20,360 bases of DNA from an uncultured Desulfomonile sp. (GTDB taxonomy: Bacteria > Desulfobacterota > Desulfomonilia > Desulfomonilales > Desulfomonilaceae), in NCBI GenBank assembly GCA_937915285.1, contig CALDNG010000405.1, forward strand, positions 1 to 20,360, given 5' to 3'. Of the stretch, positions 1 through 8,057 are shown piece after piece. A program made the position numbers and the translations under genes. The notes beneath the pieces are model-generated. The model saw nothing but the letters and a program-made list of their open reading frames with translations. It made no database searches and was not told where the DNA came from. Each line of letters begins with the position of its first letter. The first letter of the stretch is position 1.

Positions 1-38
1 TTTTAATAGAAGGGTGGCGTGAAGCGTCTTGTGATTGA

Positions 39-965
39 ATGGAAATATTAAGAGTTCGTGAAAAAATATACCAAAAGTTTTCTTCTCCCTCTGTGGCTAT
101 CGGTAATTTTGATGGAGTGCATCTGGGCCACAGGGAAATCATATCCCGGACGGTAAGCTCGGCGCACAGTCGTGGAAAGGAAGCGGTTGTATACACTTTT
201 GATCCGCATCCGAGGGTCGTTCTCAACAAGGTTAAGGACGTGCCGAGGATCAACACCGAAACCGAACGCCAGCAAATACTTGAAGACCTAGGAATTGATG
301 TTCTGATCCTCGCTGAGTTTACACCGGAATATGCGAGTCAGGCGCCGCATCAATTCGTTGAAAATACGCTAGTTGAAGAACTAGGGGTGCGAAGTCTTTT
401 CGTTGGAGAAAACTATCGTTTTGGGAAAGGCCGTTCCGGAACGGCAAGCATGCTCAAGAACACCGGGCATGAGCTTGGTTTCACCGTTCATGTAGTTCCG
501 TCAGTCAAGGTCGATGGTGTAGTAGTATCATCCAGTGGCATCAGAAAGTTGCTGCTTGCCGGGGAGATACGCAAAGCTAACTGTTTACTGGGGCGTGAGT
601 TCAAGATTGCCGGCAAGGTTATTCACGGCCACAGCCGGGGAAAGAAACTGGGATTTCCAACCGCAAACATCAAACCTGATCCCAAGCTCTGTCCACCTGA
701 CGGAGTCTACGCCGTTCGTTGCATTGTTGGTGATGATAGAAGCAATGTCATGTCCGGAGTGATGAACATTGGATGGAACCCCACATTCAAGGATCGACGT
801 GTATCCTATGAAGCGCACATACTTGATTTTGATCGGGACATTTACGGGCAGAGAATCGAAGTACTCGTCGTGGATCGAATCAGACCCGAATTAACCTTCA
901 GTGATGTGGAAGAACTGAGGGATCAGATACGCAAGGACATCGAGCGGTCAAGGGAGATATTGTAG
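39..965 (+). CDS. ribF: Bifunctional riboflavin kinase / FAD synthetase
   Basis: Converts riboflavin to FMN and then FMN to FAD in the cytoplasm. The 308-residue length is normal for bacterial RibF. The N-terminal nucleotidyltransferase (FAD synthetase) domain shows GNFDGVHLGH at residues 22-31. The SSSGIRKLLLAGEI stretch near residues 164-177 is the typical end of that domain. The C-terminal flavokinase domain (about 184-305) shows GKKLGFPTAN at 201-210 and the conserved MNIGWNPTF at 242-250. The start is the ATG at 39, behind a weak purine-rich stretch. A strong two-way terminator follows, and the next gene (folD) converges from the other strand, so ribF ends its transcription unit. Upstream neighbours lie outside the window. 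Recognition is by family motifs and is secure. Confidence 0.97.
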   Translation: MEILRVREKIYQKFSSPSVAIGNFDGVHLGHREIISRTVSSAHSRGKEAVVYTFDPHPRVVLNKVKDVPRINTETERQQILEDLGIDVLILAEFTPEYASQAPHQFVENTLVEELGVRSLFVGENYRFGKGRSGTASMLKNTGHELGFTVHVVPSVKVDGVVVSSSGIRKLLLAGEIRKANCLLGREFKIAGKVIHGHSRGKKLGFPTANIKPDPKLCPPDGVYAVRCIVGDDRSNVMSGVMNIGWNPTFKDRRVSYEAHILDFDRDIYGQRIEVLVVDRIRPELTFSDVEELRDQIRKDIERSREIL

Positions 966-994
966 GGCCTGAAAAACTTTTGGAATCAAGAATT

Positions 995-1029
995 AAAAAG
1001 GCCCTGGAGTGTTTTCCGGGGCCTTTTTT
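995..1029. terminator. Bidirectional rho-independent terminator between ribF and folD
   Basis: AAAAAGGCCC pairs with GGGGCCTTTTT around a loop of about 13 bases, giving a GC-rich stem with A-tract and T-tract flanks. It lies between the convergent ribF and folD, so it can serve both strands. Confidence 0.9.
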
Positions 1030-1037
1030 AGTTAAAG

Positions 1038-1916
1038 CTATTTTTTCATCGTTTCTTTGGCTGCTGTCAGAGTGTTTTTCATAAGCATTGCAATTGTCAT
1101 GGGGCCAACTCCGCCGGGCACTGGTGTGACTGCAGCGGCTTTCTCCTTGACTTCATCATAGGCCACGTCGCCAACAATCTTGAAGCCCTTCTCGGTTCCT
1201 GGGGCATCAACACGGTTGATTCCCACATCGATGACTACCGCTCCCTCACGGACCATGTCACCTTTGAGATATTCGGGTTTTCCGATGGCTGCGATTATAA
1301 TGTCGGCCTCAAGGCATCTCTGTTTCAGATTCTTGGTTTTTGTGTGACACATAGTCACTGTGGCGTTCATATCGCGCTGGTCGAGCATGTTTGAAAGCGG
1401 TCGGCCCACGATGTTACTTCTGCCCAGAATGATGATGTCCTTTCCTGAAGTCTCAAAACCGCCACGCTTAATCAATTCGATGACGCCGGCGGGTGTGCAT
1501 GGAAGGAACCTGACTTCACCGATGCTGATCAGACCAACGTTGAAGGGATGAAAACAGTCCACATCCTTCTCTGGCAGTATTGAGCGCAATATCTTGGCTT
1601 CAGGGATGTGTTTGGGCAAAGGTAACTGACAAAGAATGCCGTGTACTGTCTTGTCCTTGTTATAACCATCAATCACTGCAAGCAACTCTTCAGTGGTGGT
1701 AGAAGCCGGAAGACGAGTTTCAAGGGACTTGATGCCGATGTACTCACAGGCTTTCTTTTTGTTGAGAACATACACTTTCGAGGCTGGGTCATCGCCTACC
1801 AGAATAACCGCCAGGCACGGTTCAAGGCCCTGAGATTTGAGCTTGACTACCTCTTCCTTCATCTCGTCTTTAAGAATCTGGGATACTTCATTGCCACTGA
1901 TAACTTTGGCTGCCAT
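1038..1916 (-). CDS. folD: Methylenetetrahydrofolate dehydrogenase / methenyl-THF cyclohydrolase
   Basis: Interconverts 5,10-methylene-, 5,10-methenyl- and 10-formyl-tetrahydrofolate, in the folate arm of one-carbon metabolism and of the Wood-Ljungdahl pathway. The 292-residue length is usual. Residues Tyr49 and Lys53 form the YxxxK catalytic pair in VYVLNKKKA. GILCQLPLP sits at 93-101, the NAD(P)-binding segment GRSNIVGRP at 165-173, and the C-terminal signature PVPGGVGPMT at 265-274. The start is the ATG at 1916 with a strong AAGGAGG five bases upstream. It lies downstream of the cooC-like gene with about 200 bases between. That gap shows no obvious terminator, so either read-through or its own promoter is possible. 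The neighbourhood suggests a role in acetyl-CoA pathway metabolism as well as biosynthesis; this is inference. Confidence 0.97.
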   Translation of the reverse strand: MAAKVISGNEVSQILKDEMKEEVVKLKSQGLEPCLAVILVGDDPASKVYVLNKKKACEYIGIKSLETRLPASTTTEELLAVIDGYNKDKTVHGILCQLPLPKHIPEAKILRSILPEKDVDCFHPFNVGLISIGEVRFLPCTPAGVIELIKRGGFETSGKDIIILGRSNIVGRPLSNMLDQRDMNATVTMCHTKTKNLKQRCLEADIIIAAIGKPEYLKGDMVREGAVVIDVGINRVDAPGTEKGFKIVGDVAYDEVKEKAAAVTPVPGGVGPMTIAMLMKNTLTAAKETMKK

Positions 1917-2116
1917 TCCGTCCTCCTTGGAAGAATTGTATTTGTTTTCAGATAGTTATATAAAAACTGGCGCTCAGGCATACAGTTCGGTATTCTTTGC
2001 GCCCCCCTTAAACTCATTTCCGGACCACATTCCCTGATCTTATGAAAAGCCAGAGTTTAAACCGCTTAAATTAATGCTGACGCTGAAACATGAGGCCATC
2101 AAGTCCGTTGATCTGT

Positions 2117-2875
2117 CTAGCTTTCCAGTTTCTCAGCTATTTCTGAAATGGCCTTGTTTATAACAGGGTCATCCAGGGAAGGCGGACGATTCTCGAGGTC
2201 AGCAGCAGCTATCTCCTCGGAAAACGGAAGCACCCCTATGAGCGGTATGCCGCCCAGGCTGTTGACAAGAAAAGCCTCCTGCTCTTTGTTCCTGATCTTG
2301 CTGCCAACGGCCACGACCTTTTGAAGCCCTATGTCGCTGGTGAGTTGACGCACCTTGGCCGCAGTTTCTATGCTTCTCTGGCCTGGCTCCACAACAATGA
2401 CCAGCCTGTCCACTCCTTGGGCTGTTCCTCTTCCGAGGTGTTCTATACCTGCTTCCATATCCATTATGACAAGATCTTTTTCATACAGAACCAAGTGGGA
2501 CACCAAAGCCTTGAGCATGACGCTTTCGGGGCAAATACAGCCGCCACCACCCTTCTTCACCGTTCCCATGACCAGGAGTCGCACACCGTCCTTCTCTTTG
2601 CCCAAAGCTTCTGGAAGATCGTCGACCTTGGGGTTCATTTTGAAGAATCCCCCAACAGTCCCCTTCTTGCTTTCCGTCCTCTCGTAGATGAGGTCTTCCA
2701 TTTTTGCAATTGGCACTATTTCCGATGTATCTATTCCCAAGGCTGAACCGAGGTTTGCGTCGGGATCAGCGTCAACGGCCAATACCCTGAATCCCTTCCT
2801 AGCCCAGTGGCGGGCAAGCAAACTGCTCAATGTCGTCTTACCAACTCCACCTTTACCAGATACCGCAATTTTCAT
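2117..2875 (-). CDS. cooC: CooC-type nickel-insertion ATPase (CO dehydrogenase maturation)
   Basis: A MinD/CooC-class P-loop ATPase of 252 residues. The deviant Walker A SGKGGVGKTT spans residues 6-15, with a switch-like DADPDANLG at 35-43. A CxC pair (Cys113, Cys115) lies in GGGGCICPESV. CooC proteins use such a pair to form the metal-binding dimer that delivers nickel to carbon monoxide dehydrogenase. The Walker B-like VIMDMEAGIEHLGRG segment starts near residue 136 and is typical of the CooC/AcsF group. The start is the ATG at 2875 with GTGAGG upstream. It follows the DUF3786 gene by 74 bases and precedes folD. No CODH/ACS subunit is in the window, so the partner enzyme is inferred. CooC versus AcsF cannot be separated by eye, so the symbol is a family-level call. 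Confidence 0.88.
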   Translation of the reverse strand: MKIAVSGKGGVGKTTLSSLLARHWARKGFRVLAVDADPDANLGSALGIDTSEIVPIAKMEDLIYERTESKKGTVGGFFKMNPKVDDLPEALGKEKDGVRLLVMGTVKKGGGGCICPESVMLKALVSHLVLYEKDLVIMDMEAGIEHLGRGTAQGVDRLVIVVEPGQRSIETAAKVRQLTSDIGLQKVVAVGSKIRNKEQEAFLVNSLGGIPLIGVLPFSEEIAAADLENRPPSLDDPVINKAISEIAEKLES

Positions 2876-2949
2876 TTTTCGGCCTCACATTTCAAATCAA
2901 CCCTAAAAAGATTTAGCAATTTAACCAACGTGAAAAGCTGTACATCTTT

Positions 2950-3594
2950 TCAACGCTTGACATTCCTCATCAATTCAAGAACCGCCATCTGTCCGGCTAC
3001 CGCCATGTCCTCAGCGCTGAAAAACATTTCGGCAGTTTCGTCAAAAAGCACGCTGGCTTCCGCAGGGAATTCCTCGTCACCTCTCCAGAGAAGGCAGGTA
3101 ATGGGAAGCATAGGAAAATACGGTAGTTCAACCGCTGCATCCGCTGAGTCGATTATCTTGCCATTTAGCTTTCTCGCCGCGTCAATCATTCCCTGCGGAT
3201 TAGAGCCAAAAACGGCGATCAGAATTTCTTTGGTGCGTCTATTGAAAGCGGGCTCGTAGAAGCTACCTTCCTTGAATTCCCTGAAATGTTTTAATTTCCC
3301 TAGAGGCTGTCTTCCGTCGGAGTTGTTGAGATAATGTATTGCGAGGATGTTTAGCCATATTTGGGCCTCTTCACCGGTTTCCGTTATGGTGAATTGATGG
3401 CTATCCAGGTCAAGCGCCAGATGCTTGTCCAGGTGCGGTAAAATTAGTTTTCTACCTGAAAGTTCGGCCCCTGCTTTATCGGCTACTCTCCCAGGGTCTT
3501 TCCTGGCGAAAGCCTCTAATCCGAGTTTCAGAGCGCGCTCGTAATTATCCTGCTTGGGAAGAGCCGGGCCTGAAAGATCCTTTATATTCAGCAT
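2950..3594 (-). CDS. DUF3786-like protein next to cooC
   Basis: A 214-residue soluble protein without signal peptide or membrane segment. It matches the general pattern of DUF3786: an IHYLNNSDGRQP stretch near the middle, a FREFKEGSFYEPAF segment, and a C-terminal LFDETAEMFFSAEDMAV segment followed by a short helix. The function of this family is not established. DUF3786 genes in anaerobes often lie near corrinoid or CODH/ACS genes, and here the next gene is cooC-like, in keeping with that. It has one conserved-looking Cys, in ITCLLWRGDEEFPAE. The ATG at 3594 has no convincing Shine-Dalgarno sequence. It sits 95 bases after serA, with a hairpin between the two. The family assignment rests on recalled motifs only. 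Confidence 0.65.
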   Translation of the reverse strand: MLNIKDLSGPALPKQDNYERALKLGLEAFARKDPGRVADKAGAELSGRKLILPHLDKHLALDLDSHQFTITETGEEAQIWLNILAIHYLNNSDGRQPLGKLKHFREFKEGSFYEPAFNRRTKEILIAVFGSNPQGMIDAARKLNGKIIDSADAAVELPYFPMLPITCLLWRGDEEFPAEASVLFDETAEMFFSAEDMAVAGQMAVLELMRNVKR

Positions 3595-3624
3595 TGTTAC
3601 GAACCAGACTAAATAAATGGTTTA

Positions 3625-3654
3625 AGGCGTCTCCCCGAGTAGGGAAAGACGCCT
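3625..3654 (-). terminator. Hairpin between serA and the DUF3786 gene
   Basis: AGGCGTCT pairs with AGACGCCT, with an inner CCC/GGG. On the minus strand it follows the serA stop by about 35 bases and is followed by a T-poor tail (TTAAACCATTTATTT). It could be a weak terminator, or an attenuating or mRNA-end hairpin that sets serA apart from the cooC-folD genes. Confidence 0.55.
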
Positions 3655-3689
3655 GGTATATTTCGCTACAGAGATGGAGTCTGGAATCC

Positions 3690-5270
3690 TTAGATCGTCA
3701 ACGTCCGGACTCCTATCACGTTTGGCAGTTGTCTCAAAGCCTCTAGAGCCGATTCGTCGGCCTTAGTGTCGGTATTGAGGAACAACAGCGCCTGACCGCC
3801 AGCTTCTTCGCGGGCAAACTGGAAATGGGATATGTTGATGCCCTTTTCACCCAGGGTCAGACCTACCTGTCCAATGACCTTGGGCTTGTCATAAGCATGC
3901 AGTAAAATCAACTCGCCGCACAGGTCAAACTCTCCCCTGAAGAGACCGTATCTAACCATTCTGGGGGTTGATCTACCAAAAAGTGTTCCTTCGACGTCAT
4001 GCTCTCGATTCTCAGTTACAACCTTGAACCGAACAACCGATGTGAAATGCTCGGACTTGCTCACTTTCGTTTCTGAAACCTTGATCCCACGATCTTCTGC
4101 AACCATCGGGGCGTTGACCAGGTTGACGTCATCCATCATTATCGGAGTCAACAGTCCAGTAAGGAATGTCGTGGTGATCGGCTTGACGTCCATCGTCCCC
4201 ACATCCCCCGAGTACTGAGCTTCAACACTCTTTATGCCAGTTTGAATCATGTTTCCAAGGAAAAGACCCATTCTCTGGGCAAGTTCCAGATAAGGCTTGA
4301 GCGTTTCCAGCGCTTCACCTGACACAGCGGGAGCGTTTACTGCATTTCTTATGGTTCCAGTCAACAGAAAGTCGCGGATCTGAGCGGCAACAGCGACAGC
4401 GACGTTATCCTGGGCTTCTCTGGTTGATGCCCCAAGGTGAGGTGTGCAGATCACCTTTTCCGAAGATACCAGCCTGGTCAGACCAGGAGGTTCCGTGTTG
4501 AAGACATCGAGGGCAGCCCCTGCAACATGGCCAGACTCAATGGCGTCAGCCAGGTCTTCCTCATTGACTACCGGACCACGAGAACAGTTTACTATCCTGA
4601 CACCCTTCTTCATCCTGGCTATGTTCTTGGCATTTATTATGCCACGAGTGTCAGAGGTCAATGGTACGTGAAGAGTTATGATATCGGATTCAGCGAATAC
4701 ATCATCCACCGTTCCCAGTTTGATTCCCATCTGTTTGGCCTGGTCTTCCGACAGGAACGGGTCATACGCTATGACACTCATTCCAAGTCCCATCGCCCTG
4801 TCCGCTACGACCGATCCTATTTTGCCCAGTCCAACTATTCCGAGAGTCTTATTCAGGATTTCAGTCCCGGAGAATTTCTTCTTGTCCCACTTGCCTTCCT
4901 TCATGGAAGCGCAAGCCTGTGGGATGTTTCTTACCAGGGCCATCATCATTGAAAGCGTGTGTTCGGCAGTTGTAACCGTGTTACCGCCGGGAGTGTTCAT
5001 AACCACGATGCCTCTTTTTGAGGCGGCCTTAATGTCAACATTGTCAAGACCGGTGCCAGCGCGTCCGACTACCTTGAGGTTGGTCGCCGCTTCGATTACG
5101 TCGGCGGTTACTTTAGTGGCTCCTCTGATGGCGAGGCCATCATATTCATTGATGATGGCTTTCAATTCGTCCGGGCTTAGTCCGACTTTGACATCCACCT
5201 CTAAGCCTGGGGCGTTCTTAAATATCTGAACACCCAACTCCGACAGGTTATCCGAAACCAAAACTTTCAC
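3690..5270 (-). CDS. serA: D-3-phosphoglycerate dehydrogenase
   Basis: Oxidises 3-phosphoglycerate to 3-phosphohydroxypyruvate, the first step of serine synthesis. The 526-residue length is that of the long form, with substrate/NAD domains, an intervening ASB domain and a C-terminal ACT domain. Visible motifs are the NAD-binding GLGKIG at 147-152, NCSRGPVVNE with the catalytic Arg231, the Glu260 region (DVFNTEPP) and the catalytic His278 in TPHLGAST. The C-terminus (about 450-526, with GQVGLTLGEKGINI) looks like an ACT domain and implies serine feedback or regulation. The start is GTG at 5270, eight to ten bases after CAGGAGG. A TTGACA-type promoter about 200 bases upstream implies a long leader. 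Serine supplies one-carbon units through glycine hydroxymethyltransferase, which fits the neighbouring folD. Confidence 0.97.
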   Translation of the reverse strand: MKVLVSDNLSELGVQIFKNAPGLEVDVKVGLSPDELKAIINEYDGLAIRGATKVTADVIEAATNLKVVGRAGTGLDNVDIKAASKRGIVVMNTPGGNTVTTAEHTLSMMMALVRNIPQACASMKEGKWDKKKFSGTEILNKTLGIVGLGKIGSVVADRAMGLGMSVIAYDPFLSEDQAKQMGIKLGTVDDVFAESDIITLHVPLTSDTRGIINAKNIARMKKGVRIVNCSRGPVVNEEDLADAIESGHVAGAALDVFNTEPPGLTRLVSSEKVICTPHLGASTREAQDNVAVAVAAQIRDFLLTGTIRNAVNAPAVSGEALETLKPYLELAQRMGLFLGNMIQTGIKSVEAQYSGDVGTMDVKPITTTFLTGLLTPIMMDDVNLVNAPMVAEDRGIKVSETKVSKSEHFTSVVRFKVVTENREHDVEGTLFGRSTPRMVRYGLFRGEFDLCGELILLHAYDKPKVIGQVGLTLGEKGINISHFQFAREEAGGQALLFLNTDTKADESALEALRQLPNVIGVRTLTI

Positions 5271-5492
5271 TAGGAAAAACCTCCTGAATCTTTACGTCTG
5301 AAGTTATTAGCTCAGAGGTGAACCCATAGCTCACCCAAATGAGCCTGAAGGACTCAATACGGCAGGGTCGGGTGGCTATGCCAATAGCGACCGCTAATCC
5401 ACCGGGTCAGATTTACGAGAAATATTATTTGCCAGAATGTGTAGAGAACAATGTCATCTCAGCTTTTTATCAATATTCAGTAAAGTTGTCAA
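5271..5492 (-). promoter_or_regulatory. serA promoter and roughly 185-base leader
   Basis: On the minus strand TTGACA (5492-5487) is followed after 17 bases by TAAAAA (5469-5464), a fair sigma-70-type match. The transcript would start near 5457, leaving about 185 bases before the GTG. The leader contains short hairpins, for example GAG/CTC around 5340-5354 and GGTGA/TCACC near 5316-5334. I do not recognise a known riboswitch class. No ORF in this stretch looks coding. Confidence 0.45.
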
Positions 5493-5559
5493 GCGCTAGA
5501 GGCCCATCCACAGCCAGAGTAGAAAGGCCTGAACCCGTTTGCCAACCAGACTTACGAGG

Positions 5560-5868
5560 CTATTCACCGACCAGCATCGCCAGGATCAGGGAAAGACCGA
5601 CAACTATGACTGGTAATGGTGGATATCCTCTGAACATACCGGTCCCAATAACCCTTGCTTCGGAATACCGGGAATCCGGTTCAGGCTCGACATGACCGGT
5701 TCCACCCACAATTGAGGAGCCGAGGAATTCTTTCTCAAAAGAGTCACTCAATCGTGGTCCGGATGGGGATGGAGTGGAATCCGGGATTATCTCAACAAAT
5801 GGTAAGTCGTCAATCTTGGCGGAATCAGCATTTGGGACTAACTTGAATTCAGGTTTTTTTGAAACCAT
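5560..5868 (-). CDS. Small tail-anchored membrane protein, unknown function
   Basis: About 102 residues, starting at the ATG at 5868 (MVSKKPEF). A GGAAAGAG Shine-Dalgarno lies six bases before it; upstream ATGs in frame (5883, 5910) lack as good a site. The N-terminal two thirds is polar, rich in Pro, Ser, Asp and Glu, and probably disordered. The last twenty residues (VIVVGLSLILAMLVGE region) form a single hydrophobic helix ending two residues before the stop, so the protein is probably held in the membrane by its C-terminus with most of it in the cytoplasm. I recognise no family. It stands alone between serA and the plus-strand genes. Codon use looks like that of its neighbours. It is called as a gene because of the good ribosome site and the clear topology, but it could be spurious. 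Confidence 0.6.
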   Translation of the reverse strand: MVSKKPEFKLVPNADSAKIDDLPFVEIIPDSTPSPSGPRLSDSFEKEFLGSSIVGGTGHVEPEPDSRYSEARVIGTGMFRGYPPLPVIVVGLSLILAMLVGE

Positions 5869-6148
5869 AGCGTCTCTTTCCATTCCACGTAAAAGCCTGC
5901 CAACCAGCACGCTAAAATGTTACTCAAAATAGAGGCGTTTTTTTAAATAGTTTCACCTATTGCTTAGAAGCAGCTTTATTATAAAGGTATTTGAGATTTT
6001 GTCACTACATAAATTGGAAACTCACAAAACCGGCTCGACACTGTAACAGCGGATATTGATTTATTGAGTGAGAGCTGTACATGATGTAAAGTGGTTACAG
6101 CGAGGCAATGATTTCTGAGTGGCCAGGTTGTTTGGAGGAGTGTGCACC
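5869..6148. other. Intergenic region between divergent genes
   Basis: About 280 AT-rich bases separate the minus-strand small membrane protein from the plus-strand helical protein. CTGTAAC at 6041-6047 and GTTACAG at 6094-6100 are inverted copies 46 bases apart. A TATAAA-like element lies near 5980-5985, but I see no well-spaced -35 box. No ORF or RNA gene is supported here. Confidence 0.4.
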
Positions 6149-6703
6149 ATGGAAAAGAAGGCTCCGGATATAAAAGAATCGGTAGTGGAATTGATGGAAA
6201 ATTTGGGTACCATCGGGGTTTTTATGCTTGGAGAGGCGAGGGCCTTCCTGAGAAAAAGTTGGGGAGCTTCCAGGGAAGAATTCTACGCCGCAGTCGACAG
6301 GGCTTCAAAGACGATGAAGCAGTCGGGTAAAATGGCAGTGGATGACATAGAAAGGGCAGCGGAAAAAATCAAGCAGTCGTGGGAACTTCTCGACAAGGAG
6401 AAGGACCTTGACTGGGATAGTTTCCTGAATGACATCAAGATTCGTTTGAAGGCCATCGGCGGTATCACAAAGGAGACGTTTGATCTTTGTGTCAACCAGA
6501 CCAAGGAAGTACTTGATAAACAGTGGACGGCGGTGGGGAGGGTCGGTGAGGACCAGGTAAAGGAAGCCCAGAAGCACACCGAACAGATGGCAAAGGTTTT
6601 TAAGGATCAGTGGGGAGTATTCTGGGATACGATGCAGAAGACGGGCAAAAAGATTGATCGAGCCGTTGAAGCCGCCTGGGAAGAAATCAAGAAAAAAGAC
6701 TGA
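6149..6703 (+). CDS. All-helical coiled-coil protein, unknown function
   Basis: About 184 residues from the ATG at 6149, which has GGAGGAG eight bases upstream. A GTG at 6119 in the same frame has no ribosome site and is rejected. The protein is rich in Lys, Glu, Ala and Trp and appears to be a series of amphipathic helices throughout, with a weakly hydrophobic stretch (about 15-35, GTIGVFMLGEARAF). Repeated patterns such as KxxW/KQSW/KDQW recur roughly every 30-50 residues (for example KQSWELLDKEK, KQWTAVGR, KDQWGVFWDT), suggesting internal repetition. No signal peptide, Cys motif or catalytic motif is visible. It resembles phasin-like or apolipoprotein-like helical proteins only in general character. 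It lies 33 bases ahead of coaE and may be cotranscribed with it. Confidence 0.8.
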   Translation: MEKKAPDIKESVVELMENLGTIGVFMLGEARAFLRKSWGASREEFYAAVDRASKTMKQSGKMAVDDIERAAEKIKQSWELLDKEKDLDWDSFLNDIKIRLKAIGGITKETFDLCVNQTKEVLDKQWTAVGRVGEDQVKEAQKHTEQMAKVFKDQWGVFWDTMQKTGKKIDRAVEAAWEEIKKKD

Positions 6704-6736
6704 TTCCCATACATCAGAAGTTGAGGGCTTTAAGCA

Positions 6737-7375
6737 TTGATAACAGTTGGCCTCACCGGAGGCATTGCGTCCGGTAAATCCACAGTAAGCTCAATGTTCA
6801 GGGAGAGCGGGATTCCGGTCATCTGCGCAGATGAGCTGGCGCATGAGGCTGTCAGTCCAGGCTCACCAGCGCTTGAAAAAATCATGGAGGTCTTTGGCTC
6901 CGATGTGCTGGATCCGGAAGGAAATCTCAACCGTGCAGTATTAGGCTCAAAAGTTTTTACAGACAGCAACCTTAAAAAACAACTGGAACAGATTATCCAT
7001 CCGGTCGTGGCTCGTCGGAAAGAGGAACTCCTTCGCGATTATGAAAGGCAAGGTCATCGCATAGTAGTTGTTGATGTGCCGCTCCTGTTCGAGGCAAACT
7101 GGGAAAACACTGTCGATGTCGTCCTTGTCGTCTATGTAAACAGGGATGTTCAGGGTGAACGGCTGATGAGGCGCAACGGCCTGAGTGTTGAAGAAGTGTC
7201 AGCCCGCCTAAACTCGCAATGGCCTATAGAAGACAAGAGGAAGAAAGCCCACATCGTAATAGACAACTCGCTGAGCATAGAAGACACCCGAACCCGCTTC
7301 AGGCAGGTTCTGGCAGAGTTGATAGAGAGAGAGGCTTTCTTGGGAAGCCCCAAAAACGACAATGAAATACGCTGA
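6737..7375 (+). CDS. coaE: Dephospho-CoA kinase
   Basis: Phosphorylates the 3'-hydroxyl of dephospho-CoA in the last step of coenzyme A synthesis. The 212 residues are the usual length. The P-loop GGIASGKST is at residues 8-16, followed by the conserved CADELAHEAV segment (DxD/DELAH) near 29-38. VPLLFEAN near residues 114-121 is the characteristic VPLLFE motif of the family. The start is TTG at 6737, with GAGGGC eight bases upstream; no in-frame ATG lies close to the P-loop. A CoA-synthesis gene is not specialised, but this region carries several CoA-ligase genes. Assignment is secure. Confidence 0.96.
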   Translation: MITVGLTGGIASGKSTVSSMFRESGIPVICADELAHEAVSPGSPALEKIMEVFGSDVLDPEGNLNRAVLGSKVFTDSNLKKQLEQIIHPVVARRKEELLRDYERQGHRIVVVDVPLLFEANWENTVDVVLVVYVNRDVQGERLMRRNGLSVEEVSARLNSQWPIEDKRKKAHIVIDNSLSIEDTRTRFRQVLAELIEREAFLGSPKNDNEIR

Positions 7376-7384
7376 CATTATTGA

Positions 7385-7400
7385 GTCCGGGAGTCCGGAC
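7385..7400 (+). repeat. Short inverted repeat after coaE
   Basis: GTCCGG and CCGGAC flank GAGT just after the coaE stop codon; the same bases also read as a tandem GAGTCCGG doublet. There is no T-run after it, so it is a weak terminator candidate at best. Confidence 0.35.
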
Positions 7401-7536
7401 GAAACTATCATTACCGTTATGGATGTCTGACTGAAATTTAGACGCAATACAGTGTGGTCTCGCCAGGTCTGGCTTTTTCGGTCCAGTCTCTAAGGGGCCT
7501 AGACCATCCATAGAATTCATGAGGTACTAAAACGCT

Positions 7537-8025
7537 TTGCTCGAAATCTTTATTGGCGTAGGATTCTGGGTAATTATATTCATCATTTGGTATTTACGGA
7601 ACTATCCCGAAAAGGCGCCTTCATTCCTTCGACCCAGGCCGAAAAACGTGAAACAGACCGGTGTGTCCAATCACAAGGCCTCAAGACCCGACAAGTCCGG
7701 TAAGGAATACAAGAAACTGGTCGAGATTGTGGAAAATGTCTGCGCGTTAGACCGTTTCGGTTCGAGTGACGCCGCAAGCATGGCTTTGGCGGTCAAGAAA
7801 TTGATGGATATAGAAAAATCCAGTGGCCAGATATGGGAGGCCTATGCCCTGGACGCACTCGAAACGGCCGAAATAACATGTGACGACTGTGGAAGACGTT
7901 TAAAAAAGACCGTTGGCAAAGGGGGCGTAAGAATTGAATGTGTTTACTGCGACAAGTGGCTGGAACTAAAAAACTCGAAGGTAGCCATTCTGGATTTTCC
8001 CAGAAAGGGAGCCGGGAATTCCTGA
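7537..8025 (+). CDS. Membrane-anchored zinc-ribbon protein, unknown function
   Basis: 162 residues with a single N-terminal membrane helix (FIGVGFWVIIFIIWYL, about 5-20), followed by a basic linker and a cytoplasmic domain. The C-terminal part carries two CxxC knuckles (CDDCGRR and CVYCDKW) about 20 residues apart, a zinc ribbon. The start is TTG at 7537 because the membrane helix begins immediately after it and no upstream in-frame start exists. GAGGT about 12 bases upstream is a weak ribosome site. The middle (about 60-115) is helical without known motifs. I recognise no named family. It follows coaE by about 160 bases and precedes the cupin gene by 32, so it may be in one transcript with the cupin and methyltransferase genes. 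Confidence 0.75.
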   Translation: MLEIFIGVGFWVIIFIIWYLRNYPEKAPSFLRPRPKNVKQTGVSNHKASRPDKSGKEYKKLVEIVENVCALDRFGSSDAASMALAVKKLMDIEKSSGQIWEAYALDALETAEITCDDCGRRLKKTVGKGGVRIECVYCDKWLELKNSKVAILDFPRKGAGNS

Positions 8026-8057
8026 GCATAAGGCCTTGATTTAATGGAGATTACACC

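Noticed and set aside
2807..3259. Plus-strand ORF of 150 residues
   Set aside because: It is antisense to the cooC-like and DUF3786 genes with no domain or ribosome site.
4437..4952. Plus-strand ORF of 171 residues opposite serA
   Set aside because: It lies antisense to conserved SerA codons and carries no recognisable domain.
5339..5695. Plus-strand ORF of 118 residues
   Set aside because: It overlaps the serA leader and the small minus-strand gene; composition is not protein-like and there is no ribosome site.
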